NCBI GenBank assembly: GCA_034189325.1
Contig: JAXHUM010000100.1
Span: 1-36,910 of the forward strand
Direction of reading: 5' to 3'
DNA length: 36,910 nt
Source: JAXHUM01 sp034189325
Lineage (GTDB): Bacteria > Desulfobacterota > DSM-4660 > Desulfatiglandales > Desulfatiglandaceae
Shown: positions 7,348-15,237 of the stretch, piece by piece
Layout of the letters: the number at the start of each line of letters is the position of its first letter
Numbering within the stretch: position 1 is the first letter of the stretch
Notes under the pieces: model-generated
What the model was told of the DNA's origin: nothing
Seen by the model: only the letters and a program-made list of their open reading frames with translations
Databases searched by the model: none
Program-made: the position numbers and the translations under genes

Positions 7348-9699
7348 ATGGTAAAGAAGAGATCAGAAAAAACAAAACATCGGGGCGATTCCCCGAACAA
7401 TGACCTCGCCGCCGCGCGTGCGCAATTGTCAAACGAACGGTATCAGGCCTTTGTTGAAAATATCGAAGAAGGGGTCTATGAGGCTGATATAGATGGGAAT
7501 TTCTTGTATTTTAATAATTCGCTGTGCAAGATTTTGGGCTACCCCAAGGAGGAGGTCCACTTTCGAAGTTTCAGTAAGTTCATGGAAGAAGAATATGCCC
7601 AGAAGGTGATTGATACGTTCAGGGAGATCTATCACTCCGGCAAAGGCATTTCAGATCTCCTTTGGCGGATTATCGACAAACAGGGCAAGACGAAGATAAT
7701 AGAACTCTCGGCACAACTTATTGTCAATAGGAAAGGGGAGAAGGTCGGATTCAGGGGAATCGTTCGGGACATGACGAGCAAATTTGCTGCCCAGCAGGCC
7801 TTGCTCGAATCGGAAAATAGATTGTGGACACTCCTCGATTTTGTGCCTTATCCCACGATTGTGTTCAATCTGGATGGACGTGTCTTACATCTCAACCCGG
7901 CATTTACCGAGACTTTCGGGTGGACGCTTGAAGAACTCGCCGGTCGCACAATCCCTTATGTGCCCCCGGGCCGTGAAAAAGAATTGAGCGAGAGCTTAAG
8001 GCGGCTGTTCGAAGACAGGATCATACTTCGTCACGAGACCCAGCGACTTACAAAGGACGGCCGGATTCTTGACGTGGTGATGAGAGCCGCTGTTTATTCT
8101 GATGACGCAGATGAGCCCGGGGGGGAACTGGTTATCCTGAGGAATATCACCAGGGAAAAGAAACTGGCCCGGAATAACGAGGCCCTGTTGCGAATCAGTA
8201 TGGCCCTCCCTGAATATCCTGCCCTGGATGACCTCCTGCATTACATCAGCGGTGAAGTGAAGAATCTTATAGGGGCCGAAGGGGCCATGGTGATTCTTCT
8301 TGATGAGGAACAGAAGGAGCTCTATTTCAAATCCGCGGCCCACGACGATTCAATTGCCGAGGATATCATAAAAGAAATACGCTTTTCAGCCGACAAAGGG
8401 GTTTCGGGCCATGTTATCCAAACAGGGAAGCCGATCATAGTCCCTGATGCCTCTAAAGAGCCTAATTTTTATTCCATTGTTGACGAGTACACCGGGCTTA
8501 AGACGAAAAGTCTCCTGGTCGTTCCTCTGAAAAGCAGGGACAGGACTATTGGTGTCCTGAGCGTCAGGAACAAAAAGGACGGGGATTTTGACGAGGCCGA
8601 CATAGAACTCTTGAATATGATAGCAGGCACCGTGGCCCTGTCCATTGAAAATGCCAGGTTTTCGGACGAACTCAAAGATGCCTATCAGGAAGTCACGAGC
8701 CTCAACAGGGCAAAAGACAAGGTCATTAACCATCTCTCCCATGAACTCAAAACGCCGCTTGCCGTCCTGAGCGGGGCTTTAAAGATCCTCAAGAAAACTC
8801 TTTCCACTATCCCAAAAGAGAAATGGGAGCCGACTATCAAGAGAGCTAACCGCAATCTCGATCGGATGCTGGAAATGCAGTACCAAATTGAAGATATTAT
8901 GAGGTACAAGCACTATGACACCCATCATATACTCTCGTTGATGCTCGACGAGTGTGCAGATGAATTGGTCTCTCTCCTGGCGGAGGAGATAGGAGAGGGG
9001 CCTGTCATTGAAAAGGTAAGAAAACGTATTGACGAGACCTTCGACCGAAAAAGCACGCCGAGCAAAAGAATCCGTCTTGATCGTTTTGTGCCCGAGGTCC
9101 TCGATTCTATCAGGCCGCTTTTTACCAAACGCGAGGTTGAGCTGATAGAGCGTTTTGATGAAGTCCAGGATATCTCTTTGCCGGAAGGACCGATGGAAAA
9201 GGTGGTGGTAGGATTAATAAAAAACGGGATGGAAAACACTCCTGATGAAGGGAGAATGGAAATCTCGGTTTCTAAAAAAAGAAACGGAGTCGAGTTGTCT
9301 GTTCGTGATTATGGAGTCGGTATCACGGAAGAGAACCAGATACGCATATTTGAGGGCTTTTTCCATACCCAGGAGTCAATGGACTATTCATCCAAACGGC
9401 CCTATGATTTCAATGCCGGCGGCAGAGGGATTGATCTCTTAAGATTGAAAATCTTTTCGGAGCGTCACGATTTTAAAATCGATATGGTTTCTTCAAGATG
9501 CAGGTATATCCCACGCGACAGTGACATATGTCCGGGCAGGATCAGCCAATGTGGTTTTGTTGAAGACAGGGAGGGGTGTTTTCAGTCCGGAGAGACGACC
9601 TTTACCATATTTTTCCCCAATGCGGGTGAAGGCGAGTGTCCGACTACAGTGGACACCGACTCAAAGGTTCATGGAATTGACAAGAAAAAGAGCGCCTAA
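7348..9699 (+). CDS. Soluble PAS-PAS-GAF sensor histidine kinase with a Cys-rich insert
   Basis: This 783-residue protein has no membrane segment. A first PAS domain lies at about 28-145, a second at about 150-270, and a GAF domain at about 275-435. A HisKA domain follows with H465 in the H-box (LSHELKTPLAVLSG), then a HATPase domain. That domain has a normal N-box (LIKNGMENTPDEG) and G1 (RDYGVGI) but an atypical G2 region (GGRGIDLLRLK instead of GTGLGLA). Near its end it carries four cysteines (C718, C728, C735, C744; spacing C-x9-C-x6-C-x8-C) that could hold a metal or Fe-S cluster. The domain order suggests a cytoplasmic redox or small-ligand sensor. No response regulator gene is adjacent; the next gene encodes a phosphoribosyltransferase 136 bases away. 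The kinase call is secure and the cysteine role is inference. Confidence 0.93.
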   Translation: MVKKRSEKTKHRGDSPNNDLAAARAQLSNERYQAFVENIEEGVYEADIDGNFLYFNNSLCKILGYPKEEVHFRSFSKFMEEEYAQKVIDTFREIYHSGKGISDLLWRIIDKQGKTKIIELSAQLIVNRKGEKVGFRGIVRDMTSKFAAQQALLESENRLWTLLDFVPYPTIVFNLDGRVLHLNPAFTETFGWTLEELAGRTIPYVPPGREKELSESLRRLFEDRIILRHETQRLTKDGRILDVVMRAAVYSDDADEPGGELVILRNITREKKLARNNEALLRISMALPEYPALDDLLHYISGEVKNLIGAEGAMVILLDEEQKELYFKSAAHDDSIAEDIIKEIRFSADKGVSGHVIQTGKPIIVPDASKEPNFYSIVDEYTGLKTKSLLVVPLKSRDRTIGVLSVRNKKDGDFDEADIELLNMIAGTVALSIENARFSDELKDAYQEVTSLNRAKDKVINHLSHELKTPLAVLSGALKILKKTLSTIPKEKWEPTIKRANRNLDRMLEMQYQIEDIMRYKHYDTHHILSLMLDECADELVSLLAEEIGEGPVIEKVRKRIDETFDRKSTPSKRIRLDRFVPEVLDSIRPLFTKREVELIERFDEVQDISLPEGPMEKVVVGLIKNGMENTPDEGRMEISVSKKRNGVELSVRDYGVGITEENQIRIFEGFFHTQESMDYSSKRPYDFNAGGRGIDLLRLKIFSERHDFKIDMVSSRCRYIPRDSDICPGRISQCGFVEDREGCFQSGETTFTIFFPNAGEGECPTTVDTDSKVHGIDKKKSA

Positions 9700-9835
9700 T
9701 ATGTTTTCACCCCTCATCGACAGATGGCTTCAACAGTTTCTGACTACTTTGTGGTTATCTCCTTAACCGGGCTTGTGTAAAAGCGATGTCGATTCTTTCG
9801 AAAGACCGGCTGGGGGAGTAAGGAGAGCAAAGATC

Positions 9836-10348
9836 TTGGAACGAGAAATTCTGATTTCACCTGAGGATATCAGGAAGCGGGTTAAAGATCTCGCGGCTAA
9901 GATTTCTTCTGATTATGGAGGAAAAGAGCCGATCCTCGTAGGGATACTCAATGGGGTGGTCTTTTTTTTCAGCGACTTGGTGAGGGAATTGACCATTCCC
10001 GTCAAGATCGATTTTATACGAGCTGCAAGCTATGGATCCCAGATGACTTCAAGTGGTACCGTCAAAATCAGCAAGGATGTTGAGATATCGGTTCAGGGAA
10101 AGCCGGTTCTACTTATAGAAGACATTGTTGATACGGGTTCAACTTTGGCCCATATTATTGATAATATAAGGAATAAGGGTGCTGATTCTGTGAAGGTCTG
10201 TGCCTTTATTGATAAGACTGAGCGGCGGACCAAGGCAGTGCCAATCCATTACCGTGGTTTCGAGATAGAGGAAGGTTTCCTTGTCGGCTACGGCCTTGAT
10301 TATAATGAGCAATACAGGGATCTTCCCGGTATTTACGTGCTGAAGTAA
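9836..10348 (+). CDS. hpt: Hypoxanthine phosphoribosyltransferase
   Basis: This 170-residue cytoplasmic purine-salvage enzyme makes IMP (and GMP) from hypoxanthine/guanine and PRPP. The PRPP-binding loop is clear at residues 91-104 (VLLIEDIVDTGSTL). The LVGILNGVVFFFSDLVREL segment, the RAASYGSQMTSSG loop and the C-terminal GFEIEEGFLVGYGLDYNEQYRDLP are typical of bacterial HPRT. I chose TTG 9836 because AAGGAG lies 10 bases upstream and the result begins MEREILISPEDI, like other HPRTs. The frame is open further upstream to 9773, but that extension is atypical. The zinc-ribbon gene follows after 32 bases. Confidence 0.94.
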   Translation: MEREILISPEDIRKRVKDLAAKISSDYGGKEPILVGILNGVVFFFSDLVRELTIPVKIDFIRAASYGSQMTSSGTVKISKDVEISVQGKPVLLIEDIVDTGSTLAHIIDNIRNKGADSVKVCAFIDKTERRTKAVPIHYRGFEIEEGFLVGYGLDYNEQYRDLPGIYVLK

Positions 10349-10380
10349 GTTTGGTGTGCCATATCGGATAGGAGAGTATC

Positions 10381-11403
10381 ATGATCATCGAATGTGAGAA
10401 GTGCGGAACAAAGTATAACCTTGACGAAACATTGGTACAGACTACCGGATCAAAAGTGAAATGTTCGAGATGCAAGCATGTCTTTACGGCCTATCATGAA
10501 CCGGCCCTTTTCCCTGATGAAGCCCAAACGGTTGCCGTCAGTCAGCAAGAACTCGAAGAAACATTGGGGGCTGATATTGAATCCTCTCTCGACGAGGGCT
10601 TAACCGGAGACGACCTGGCAGACGATGACATAGACTTCGAGAATATCTTCGAGGAGTCTCTGGAAGATATGGAAAAAGTCGATGACGAACTATTCCCGGA
10701 TGACCATCAGGCCTTGGAAAAGGAAGTCGTAGCGCCTGATACAGATAGAGAGGCGGATGCCGATCTCCTCAAAGGGCCTCCCCCACCGACGGAAGAGATC
10801 TTTGGAGATGAGCCGCAGGAAGAAGATACCGAGATGATTCCGGATGAATTACCAGAGAAGAGGGGCGGTGTGTCACGTTTTATTATCAGCTTTCTGGTGG
10901 TAGTCTTACTCTTTCTGGGTGCCGGTGCCGCCGTATTTCTCTGGGCTCCTCAATGGATCCCTGATTCATTGTCCATATTGAGGCCCGTGGAAAAACAGAA
11001 GAGTATGGATATTGGCGTCCGAAGACTTTCTTTTAAAGATGTCAATGGATTCTTTGTCGATTCAAGAACAGAAGGACGTCTTTTCGTCATTACGGGAAAA
11101 GTGAAAAATGATTATCTTGATAAGAGGAGTTTCATCCTGGTGAAGGGAACGGTCTTAGATGATAAGGGGCAAGTGGTTGAGTCCAAAATGGCGTATGCGG
11201 GAAATAGTTATGCTGAAGAGGAGATCAAAGCATTACCCATGCAAAAGATGACCAATGCCATGAAAAATAGATACGGCCTAAACAAGCAGAATGTCAATGT
11301 CCCGTCAGGGGGAAGCGTTCCATTTACAGTTGTGTTTCAAGATCTTCCCAAGAATCTGGGAGAATTCACTGTTGAAGCGGTCAGCTCGTCACCCGGCACT
11401 TAG
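10381..11403 (+). CDS. Zinc-ribbon, single-pass membrane protein with DUF3426-like domain
   Basis: This 340-residue protein begins with an MJ0042-type zinc ribbon (C5-x2-C8 and C28-x2-C31, residues 1-35). A long, very acidic, probably disordered linker follows (about 40-155). A single transmembrane helix lies at about 165-188 (FIISFLVVVLLFLGAGAAVFL). The C-terminal domain of about 130 residues is beta-rich and resembles DUF3426 (GRLFVITGKVKNDY, then VPFTVVFQDLP). Proteins of this build are common in Desulfobacterota and their role is not established. The ribosome-binding site GGAGAG precedes ATG 10381. A strong hairpin follows the stop codon, so the kinase-hpt-ribbon run probably ends here. 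Confidence 0.85.
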   Translation: MIIECEKCGTKYNLDETLVQTTGSKVKCSRCKHVFTAYHEPALFPDEAQTVAVSQQELEETLGADIESSLDEGLTGDDLADDDIDFENIFEESLEDMEKVDDELFPDDHQALEKEVVAPDTDREADADLLKGPPPPTEEIFGDEPQEEDTEMIPDELPEKRGGVSRFIISFLVVVLLFLGAGAAVFLWAPQWIPDSLSILRPVEKQKSMDIGVRRLSFKDVNGFFVDSRTEGRLFVITGKVKNDYLDKRSFILVKGTVLDDKGQVVESKMAYAGNSYAEEEIKALPMQKMTNAMKNRYGLNKQNVNVPSGGSVPFTVVFQDLPKNLGEFTVEAVSSSPGT

Positions 11404-11432
11404 AAATCTGTTAGATATATGTTGATAGACTG

Positions 11433-11457
11433 AGAAGGGGGCGTGAAGCCCCTTTCT
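11433..11457 (+). terminator. Stem-loop, probable terminator after the zinc-ribbon gene
   Basis: AGAAGGGGGC pairs with GCCCCTTTCT over 10 base pairs (one G-T wobble) around the loop GTGAA. It starts 30 bases after the stop at 11403 and is followed by a short T-containing tail (ATTTGG) rather than a full T-run. Termination efficiency is therefore uncertain. The next gene starts 13 bases beyond it. Confidence 0.6.
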
Positions 11458-11470
11458 ATTTGGCCACGAA

Positions 11471-12490
11471 ATGACTCAGAATACTGCGACCCGGGGCTCC
11501 AAAAATATCGTCCGCGCGCTTGTCATGTTAAGTGTCGTATTATGCGTAGGTACGGCAGGATACATGGTCCTTGAGAATTGGGAGATGTTGGATTCCTTGT
11601 ACATGACCGTCATCACAATCACCACGGTTGGTTTTCGGGAGGTCAAGGAAGTCTCGCCAGCAGGGAGGGTTTTTACCCTCATCCTTATCTTCATGGGCAT
11701 GGGTATCATGGCTTTCGCCGTTGGGATGGTTGCCCAGCTCATGGTCGATCTACAAGTAAGGTCACTATTGGGGAGACGAAAATTGGGATTGAAGAAGCGA
11801 TTCATCAAAAATCACTATATTGTATGCGGATACGGCCGTATTGGAAAAATAATCTGTCAGGAGCTACGGTCTCACGGGATTCCCCTTCTCATCATTGATT
11901 ATGAATTGGACGCAGGCCAAGAGCTGGAAAGTGAAGGCATACCATTCATTATAGACGACGCCACCAGTGAGGATGCCCTGATGGAGGCGGGGATCGAAAG
12001 AGCCAGGGGATTGATCACAGTCGTCTCGTCAGATGCGGATAATCTCTTCATAACCATGACCGCCAGGGGACTCAATCCTTTGCTGTTCATTCTGGCCAGG
12101 GGAGAGGAGGAGCACACTGAGAAGAAGCTTTTAAGGGCCGGTGCCAACCGCGTTGTTCTGCCATACATGATTGGAGGCCGCAAGATGGCCCAGATCATTG
12201 TCAAGCCAACGGTAACAGATTTCCTCGAACTCACAGTCCATGACAAAAATATAGAGCTCGAGATGGAAGAGTTCGTCGTAGGAGAGGGTTCCAGACTAAA
12301 TGGGGTGACCCTGGCTGAATCCGGAATCCGGCAAGAAATGAATATTATTGTGGTGGCTATCAGAAGAAGGGATGGGGTAATGACCTTTAATCCTTCGTCT
12401 CAGACCCGAATTGAGAGTGGAGATACACTCATTGCACTTGGCTACGGCAGCGATTTTAATAAGTTGACCACCGTCTTATCAGACAGTTAG
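11471..12490 (+). CDS. Two-TM potassium channel with RCK (TrkA-N/TrkA-C) domains
   Basis: This 339-residue inner-membrane ion channel subunit resembles MthK. A first membrane helix lies at about 15-35, then a pore loop with filter TTVGFREV (T52-V53-G54-F55-R56), then a second membrane helix at about 67-92. A cytoplasmic RCK-N Rossmann domain follows with the nucleotide motif G120-x-G122-x2-G125 (CGYGRIGK). An RCK-C domain occupies about 255-335. It should assemble as a tetramer gated by a ligand such as Ca2+ or a nucleotide. The canonical filter is TVGYG; here the last glycine is arginine, an oddity discussed under findings. It ends 6 bases before the convergent nucleotidyltransferase gene. 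Confidence 0.92.
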   Translation: MTQNTATRGSKNIVRALVMLSVVLCVGTAGYMVLENWEMLDSLYMTVITITTVGFREVKEVSPAGRVFTLILIFMGMGIMAFAVGMVAQLMVDLQVRSLLGRRKLGLKKRFIKNHYIVCGYGRIGKIICQELRSHGIPLLIIDYELDAGQELESEGIPFIIDDATSEDALMEAGIERARGLITVVSSDADNLFITMTARGLNPLLFILARGEEEHTEKKLLRAGANRVVLPYMIGGRKMAQIIVKPTVTDFLELTVHDKNIELEMEEFVVGEGSRLNGVTLAESGIRQEMNIIVVAIRRRDGVMTFNPSSQTRIESGDTLIALGYGSDFNKLTTVLSDS

Positions 12491-12496
12491 AAGATC

Positions 12497-13303
12497 TCAT
12501 CCACTCATCAGGCGAAACGATTCCTGGACTTTCTCAAGGGCATCGCGGTCATCAACTCCAATCACCTCTTCTTCCTCTGTCAAGATATATCCTACGGGGT
12601 GGTCGTCATCATACATATACTCGATAATATCGGTCATGAAATATTCCTCAACCTCCCTCTGTCTTCCTTCAATTTCCTTAAATACCTTATGGGGCTTTGC
12701 CCCCAGCACTAGGAGATACTTGAGCAGATCATGTCTCCTTGCAGCATAGATTCCCGAATTACAAATATGAAGAGATTGTTTTTCTTTGTCGGAGTAGGTT
12801 GACCAATACTTCCACTCGACAATTCGACGTACCAGCGGACCTTCCGTCTCAAGTATGCCGTATTGTTTTCTCGATTTCGGTCGGAATCCAAGAACGACCA
12901 AGTCGTTGGTCTCCAGTTCTCTGATCAGTGCCTCGTATGTCGTCCTTTTGACCAGAGGCACGTCACCCATGGTTATGATGACGTGATCACAAACCAGATT
13001 TTCGAGAAAAGAACGAGCCGCCAACAGGCCGCCACCGGTTCCGTTTAACTCCGGTTGGTGACAATAGGTAAGGTGAAGACTCGACGTGGCTTTTTCAATA
13101 TGGTCTTTTCTGTAATGGACAACGATCGCCTTAGGTCCCCCAGGCAAATTGCTAATGATCTCAAGAAGCATAGGCCGCTTTCCATCATACGGACTACCCT
13201 CCGGAATAAGGGGGAGGAGTGTCTTGTTGCCGGTGAAGTCCTTCATGCGGCTGCCCCTTCCGGCAGCCAGAACAACCGATGCTATTTCCCTGATGGTATC
13301 CAA
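12497..13303 (-). CDS. Nucleotidyltransferase (sugar-phosphate NTP-transferase family)
   Basis: This 268-residue protein has the nucleoside-diphosphate-sugar pyrophosphorylase signature near its N-terminus (VVLAAGRGSRMKDFTGNKTLLPL). It also has the GNGTGGGLLAAR-like segment (LNGTGGGLLAARSFL) and a metal-site aspartate in ITMGDVPLV. It resembles the GlmU N-terminal uridyltransferase domain but lacks the left-handed beta-helix acetyltransferase half. It therefore probably activates a sugar phosphate with UTP or another NTP. The translation start is TTG 13303, preceded by AGAGG at good spacing. No sugar-pathway genes adjoin it, so the substrate is open. It is divergent from the 106-aa gene. Confidence 0.88.
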   Translation of the reverse strand: MDTIREIASVVLAAGRGSRMKDFTGNKTLLPLIPEGSPYDGKRPMLLEIISNLPGGPKAIVVHYRKDHIEKATSSLHLTYCHQPELNGTGGGLLAARSFLENLVCDHVIITMGDVPLVKRTTYEALIRELETNDLVVLGFRPKSRKQYGILETEGPLVRRIVEWKYWSTYSDKEKQSLHICNSGIYAARRHDLLKYLLVLGAKPHKVFKEIEGRQREVEEYFMTDIIEYMYDDDHPVGYILTEEEEVIGVDDRDALEKVQESFRLMSG

Positions 13304-13427
13304 AGTTCACAACCTCTTGCTTGCCTTTTCTGATGATTTTTAATATACTAAAAACGAATGAGCAGACATAATGCTGACTTATGAACAGCCCGAAGAACCA
13401 CGAAAGATTGGACTCACAGTTTAGACG

Positions 13428-13748
13428 ATGGATAACAACAAGGCCTTTATCAAGGCTTACTATAATTTCAGGGAAACGGTTGATTTTGGGAAAGAGGGGA
13501 TACTCCCCGAGCTGGACAATGTTGTGTGGTGCATGCTTATGGGAGTGCCCGAAGTCCCGGCAGACGAAGATAAATCCTCGGATGCTTCAATCGTGGCGAT
13601 AGACCAGAGGGCGGCCATTTTAAAGGCCATATTTGTCGAGATCAACAGGACCCAGCCGGAAGATTTTGTTGACAAAGGGCTGGCCAGATACGATCAGGCG
13701 GGGGAAATGGCCAAACAGTTGCTGAAAGATAACCCCGCTGAGTCCTGA
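13428..13748 (+). CDS. Conserved-looking small protein of unknown function (106 aa)
   Basis: I do not recognise this family. The 106-residue protein is soluble, acidic and probably helical, with no signal peptide or membrane segment. Distinct stretches are FIKAYYNFRETVDFGKEG and VVWCMLMGVPEVPADED, with a single cysteine. The ATG at 13428 has no strong ribosome-binding site. The gene ends 8 bases from the convergent acyl-CoA dehydrogenase stop, so the frame is tightly bounded, which supports it being real. No function is suggested. Confidence 0.68.
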   Translation: MDNNKAFIKAYYNFRETVDFGKEGILPELDNVVWCMLMGVPEVPADEDKSSDASIVAIDQRAAILKAIFVEINRTQPEDFVDKGLARYDQAGEMAKQLLKDNPAES

Positions 13749-13756
13749 TCGATCTG

Positions 13757-14914
13757 CTAAAGTGTGCTTGAAATAACCACCTTTTGGATCTGACTGGTTC
13801 CCTCGTAAATCTGGGTTATCTTCGCATCCCTCATCATCCTTTCAACGGGGTATTCCTTAACAAAGCCGTATCCACCAAGGAGCTGTACAGCGTCTGTTGT
13901 TACCTTCATGGCCGTTTCAGCAGCGAAAAGTTTGGCCATGGCTGAAATGCGGATCTGATCTTTCGTCAGCCTGTCGAGGTTCTTCGGGAGTTCTCCAAAA
14001 ACGGAAGCGGCCTTGTAGGTTAAATGTCTCGCCGCTTCCAGTTGAGTCGCCATGTCGGCCATCATCCACTGAAGCCCTTGAAAAGAAAAAATAGGCTTGC
14101 CGAACTGCACACGTTCTTTTGTATACTGAATGGCAAAGTCGAGAGCTCCCTGGCCTATTCCAAGCCCCTGTGAGGCAACAGGTATACGCGTGAAATCGAG
14201 CGTCTTCATAATAATGGCAAAGCCCATGCCCTCTCCGGCCAAAAGATTCTCAGCCGGGACCCTAACATCCTCCAGTATGACTTCTACGGTTGACGATGCC
14301 CTGATCCCGAGTTTGCTTTCGTGTTTGCCGATGCTCAGACCCGGAGTCCCTTTTTCCACAACAAATACGCCGGCCCCCTTATGCACAGGAACAGATGGGT
14401 CGGTAACTGCAGCAACGGTGATATAATCAGCCACATTGGCATGGGTGATGAACGTTTTGGTGCCGTTTATGACATAGGAGTCCCCATCCTTCACCGCTTT
14501 GGTCTTCATTCCGGAAACATCGGACCCTGCGTTCGGTTCGGTCAGCCCGAAGGAGATCAGTTTCTCACCTGCGGCCAAACCCGGCAGATATTTGGCCTTT
14601 TGCTCGTCGCTCCCGCCCAAGAATATCGGCATGGTCCCTAATTCATGGACAAGCATGACCACGGAAGTAGAGGCACAGACCTTGGCGATTTCCTCCCCGA
14701 TAAGGCACAGAGAGAGAAGCCCCATCTCTGATCCACCATATTCTTCCGGAAAGTCGGCCCCGAAAAGGCCGTTTTCCCGAAGGACCTCTACCATATCCCA
14801 TGGAAATTCGGCTTCTTCATCACGTTTTGCAGCGCCCGGCGCTATTTGATCCTTCGCCAGACGGGCGATCGTTTCCTTTAACATAACTTGTTCTTCGGTC
14901 AATTCATAAGACAT
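13757..14914 (-). CDS. Acyl-CoA dehydrogenase
   Basis: This 385-residue, FAD-dependent enzyme makes the alpha-beta double bond in acyl-CoA and passes electrons to ETF. The whole family fold is present: an N-terminal helical domain with EEYGGSEMGLL, the FAD/substrate segment FGLTEPNAGSDVSGM, the middle beta domain and the C-terminal LLGGYGFVKEYPVERMMRDAKI. The likely catalytic base is E371 in IYEGTS. This places it in the short/branched-chain group, with medium-chain or aryl-propionyl substrates also possible. The ATG follows an AGGAGAAG site. No ETF or thiolase genes are adjacent, so it is a stand-alone beta-oxidation-type gene here. Confidence 0.95.
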   Translation of the reverse strand: MSYELTEEQVMLKETIARLAKDQIAPGAAKRDEEAEFPWDMVEVLRENGLFGADFPEEYGGSEMGLLSLCLIGEEIAKVCASTSVVMLVHELGTMPIFLGGSDEQKAKYLPGLAAGEKLISFGLTEPNAGSDVSGMKTKAVKDGDSYVINGTKTFITHANVADYITVAAVTDPSVPVHKGAGVFVVEKGTPGLSIGKHESKLGIRASSTVEVILEDVRVPAENLLAGEGMGFAIIMKTLDFTRIPVASQGLGIGQGALDFAIQYTKERVQFGKPIFSFQGLQWMMADMATQLEAARHLTYKAASVFGELPKNLDRLTKDQIRISAMAKLFAAETAMKVTTDAVQLLGGYGFVKEYPVERMMRDAKITQIYEGTSQIQKVVISSTL

Positions 14915-15237
14915 ATCTCTTCTCCTTTATTAGTGGCCCGATATTATTGAGAGGGGCACCCCTCCCCAGGTTTTCAGACCAGGCACAAGTTTCAATATTA
15001 AAACAACCAAGACCCGTTTCATGAATGAAGCGATCGCCCGTTTTGAAATGATACAGAGTCGGACTCCTCTCAAATATATCGGCTGAAAAATGGTGAGGTT
15101 TTACACAACATGACCAAATTTTAAAAGTTGTATATATAATATACTTTCGGCTCTGACAAGGCATTTTTTGGGGTCTTTTTTTCAGTTGACCTTGATCAGG
15201 CAAATTGTTATGTTCCAACCAAGACTGAGCAGGTTTT
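14915..15237. promoter_or_regulatory. Intergenic region upstream of the acyl-CoA dehydrogenase gene; small AT-rich inverted repeat
   Basis: No convincing gene lies in this 323-base gap. An open frame covering 14904-15218 on the minus strand overlaps the dehydrogenase start and has no ribosome-binding site. The gap should hold the dehydrogenase promoter, but no good -35/-10 pair was found. A perfect inverted repeat, GTATAT-ATA-ATATAC, lies at 15130-15144, about 215 bases before the gene. It may be an operator half-site pair or chance in AT-rich DNA. Confidence 0.35.

Noticed and set aside
9701..9766. 21-residue frame between the large kinase gene and hpt
   Set aside because: Too short, no ribosome-binding site, and the peptide shows no recognisable pattern.
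14904..15218. 104-codon open frame (minus) upstream of the acyl-CoA dehydrogenase gene
   Set aside because: It overlaps the dehydrogenase start and has no ribosome-binding site or recognisable domain.
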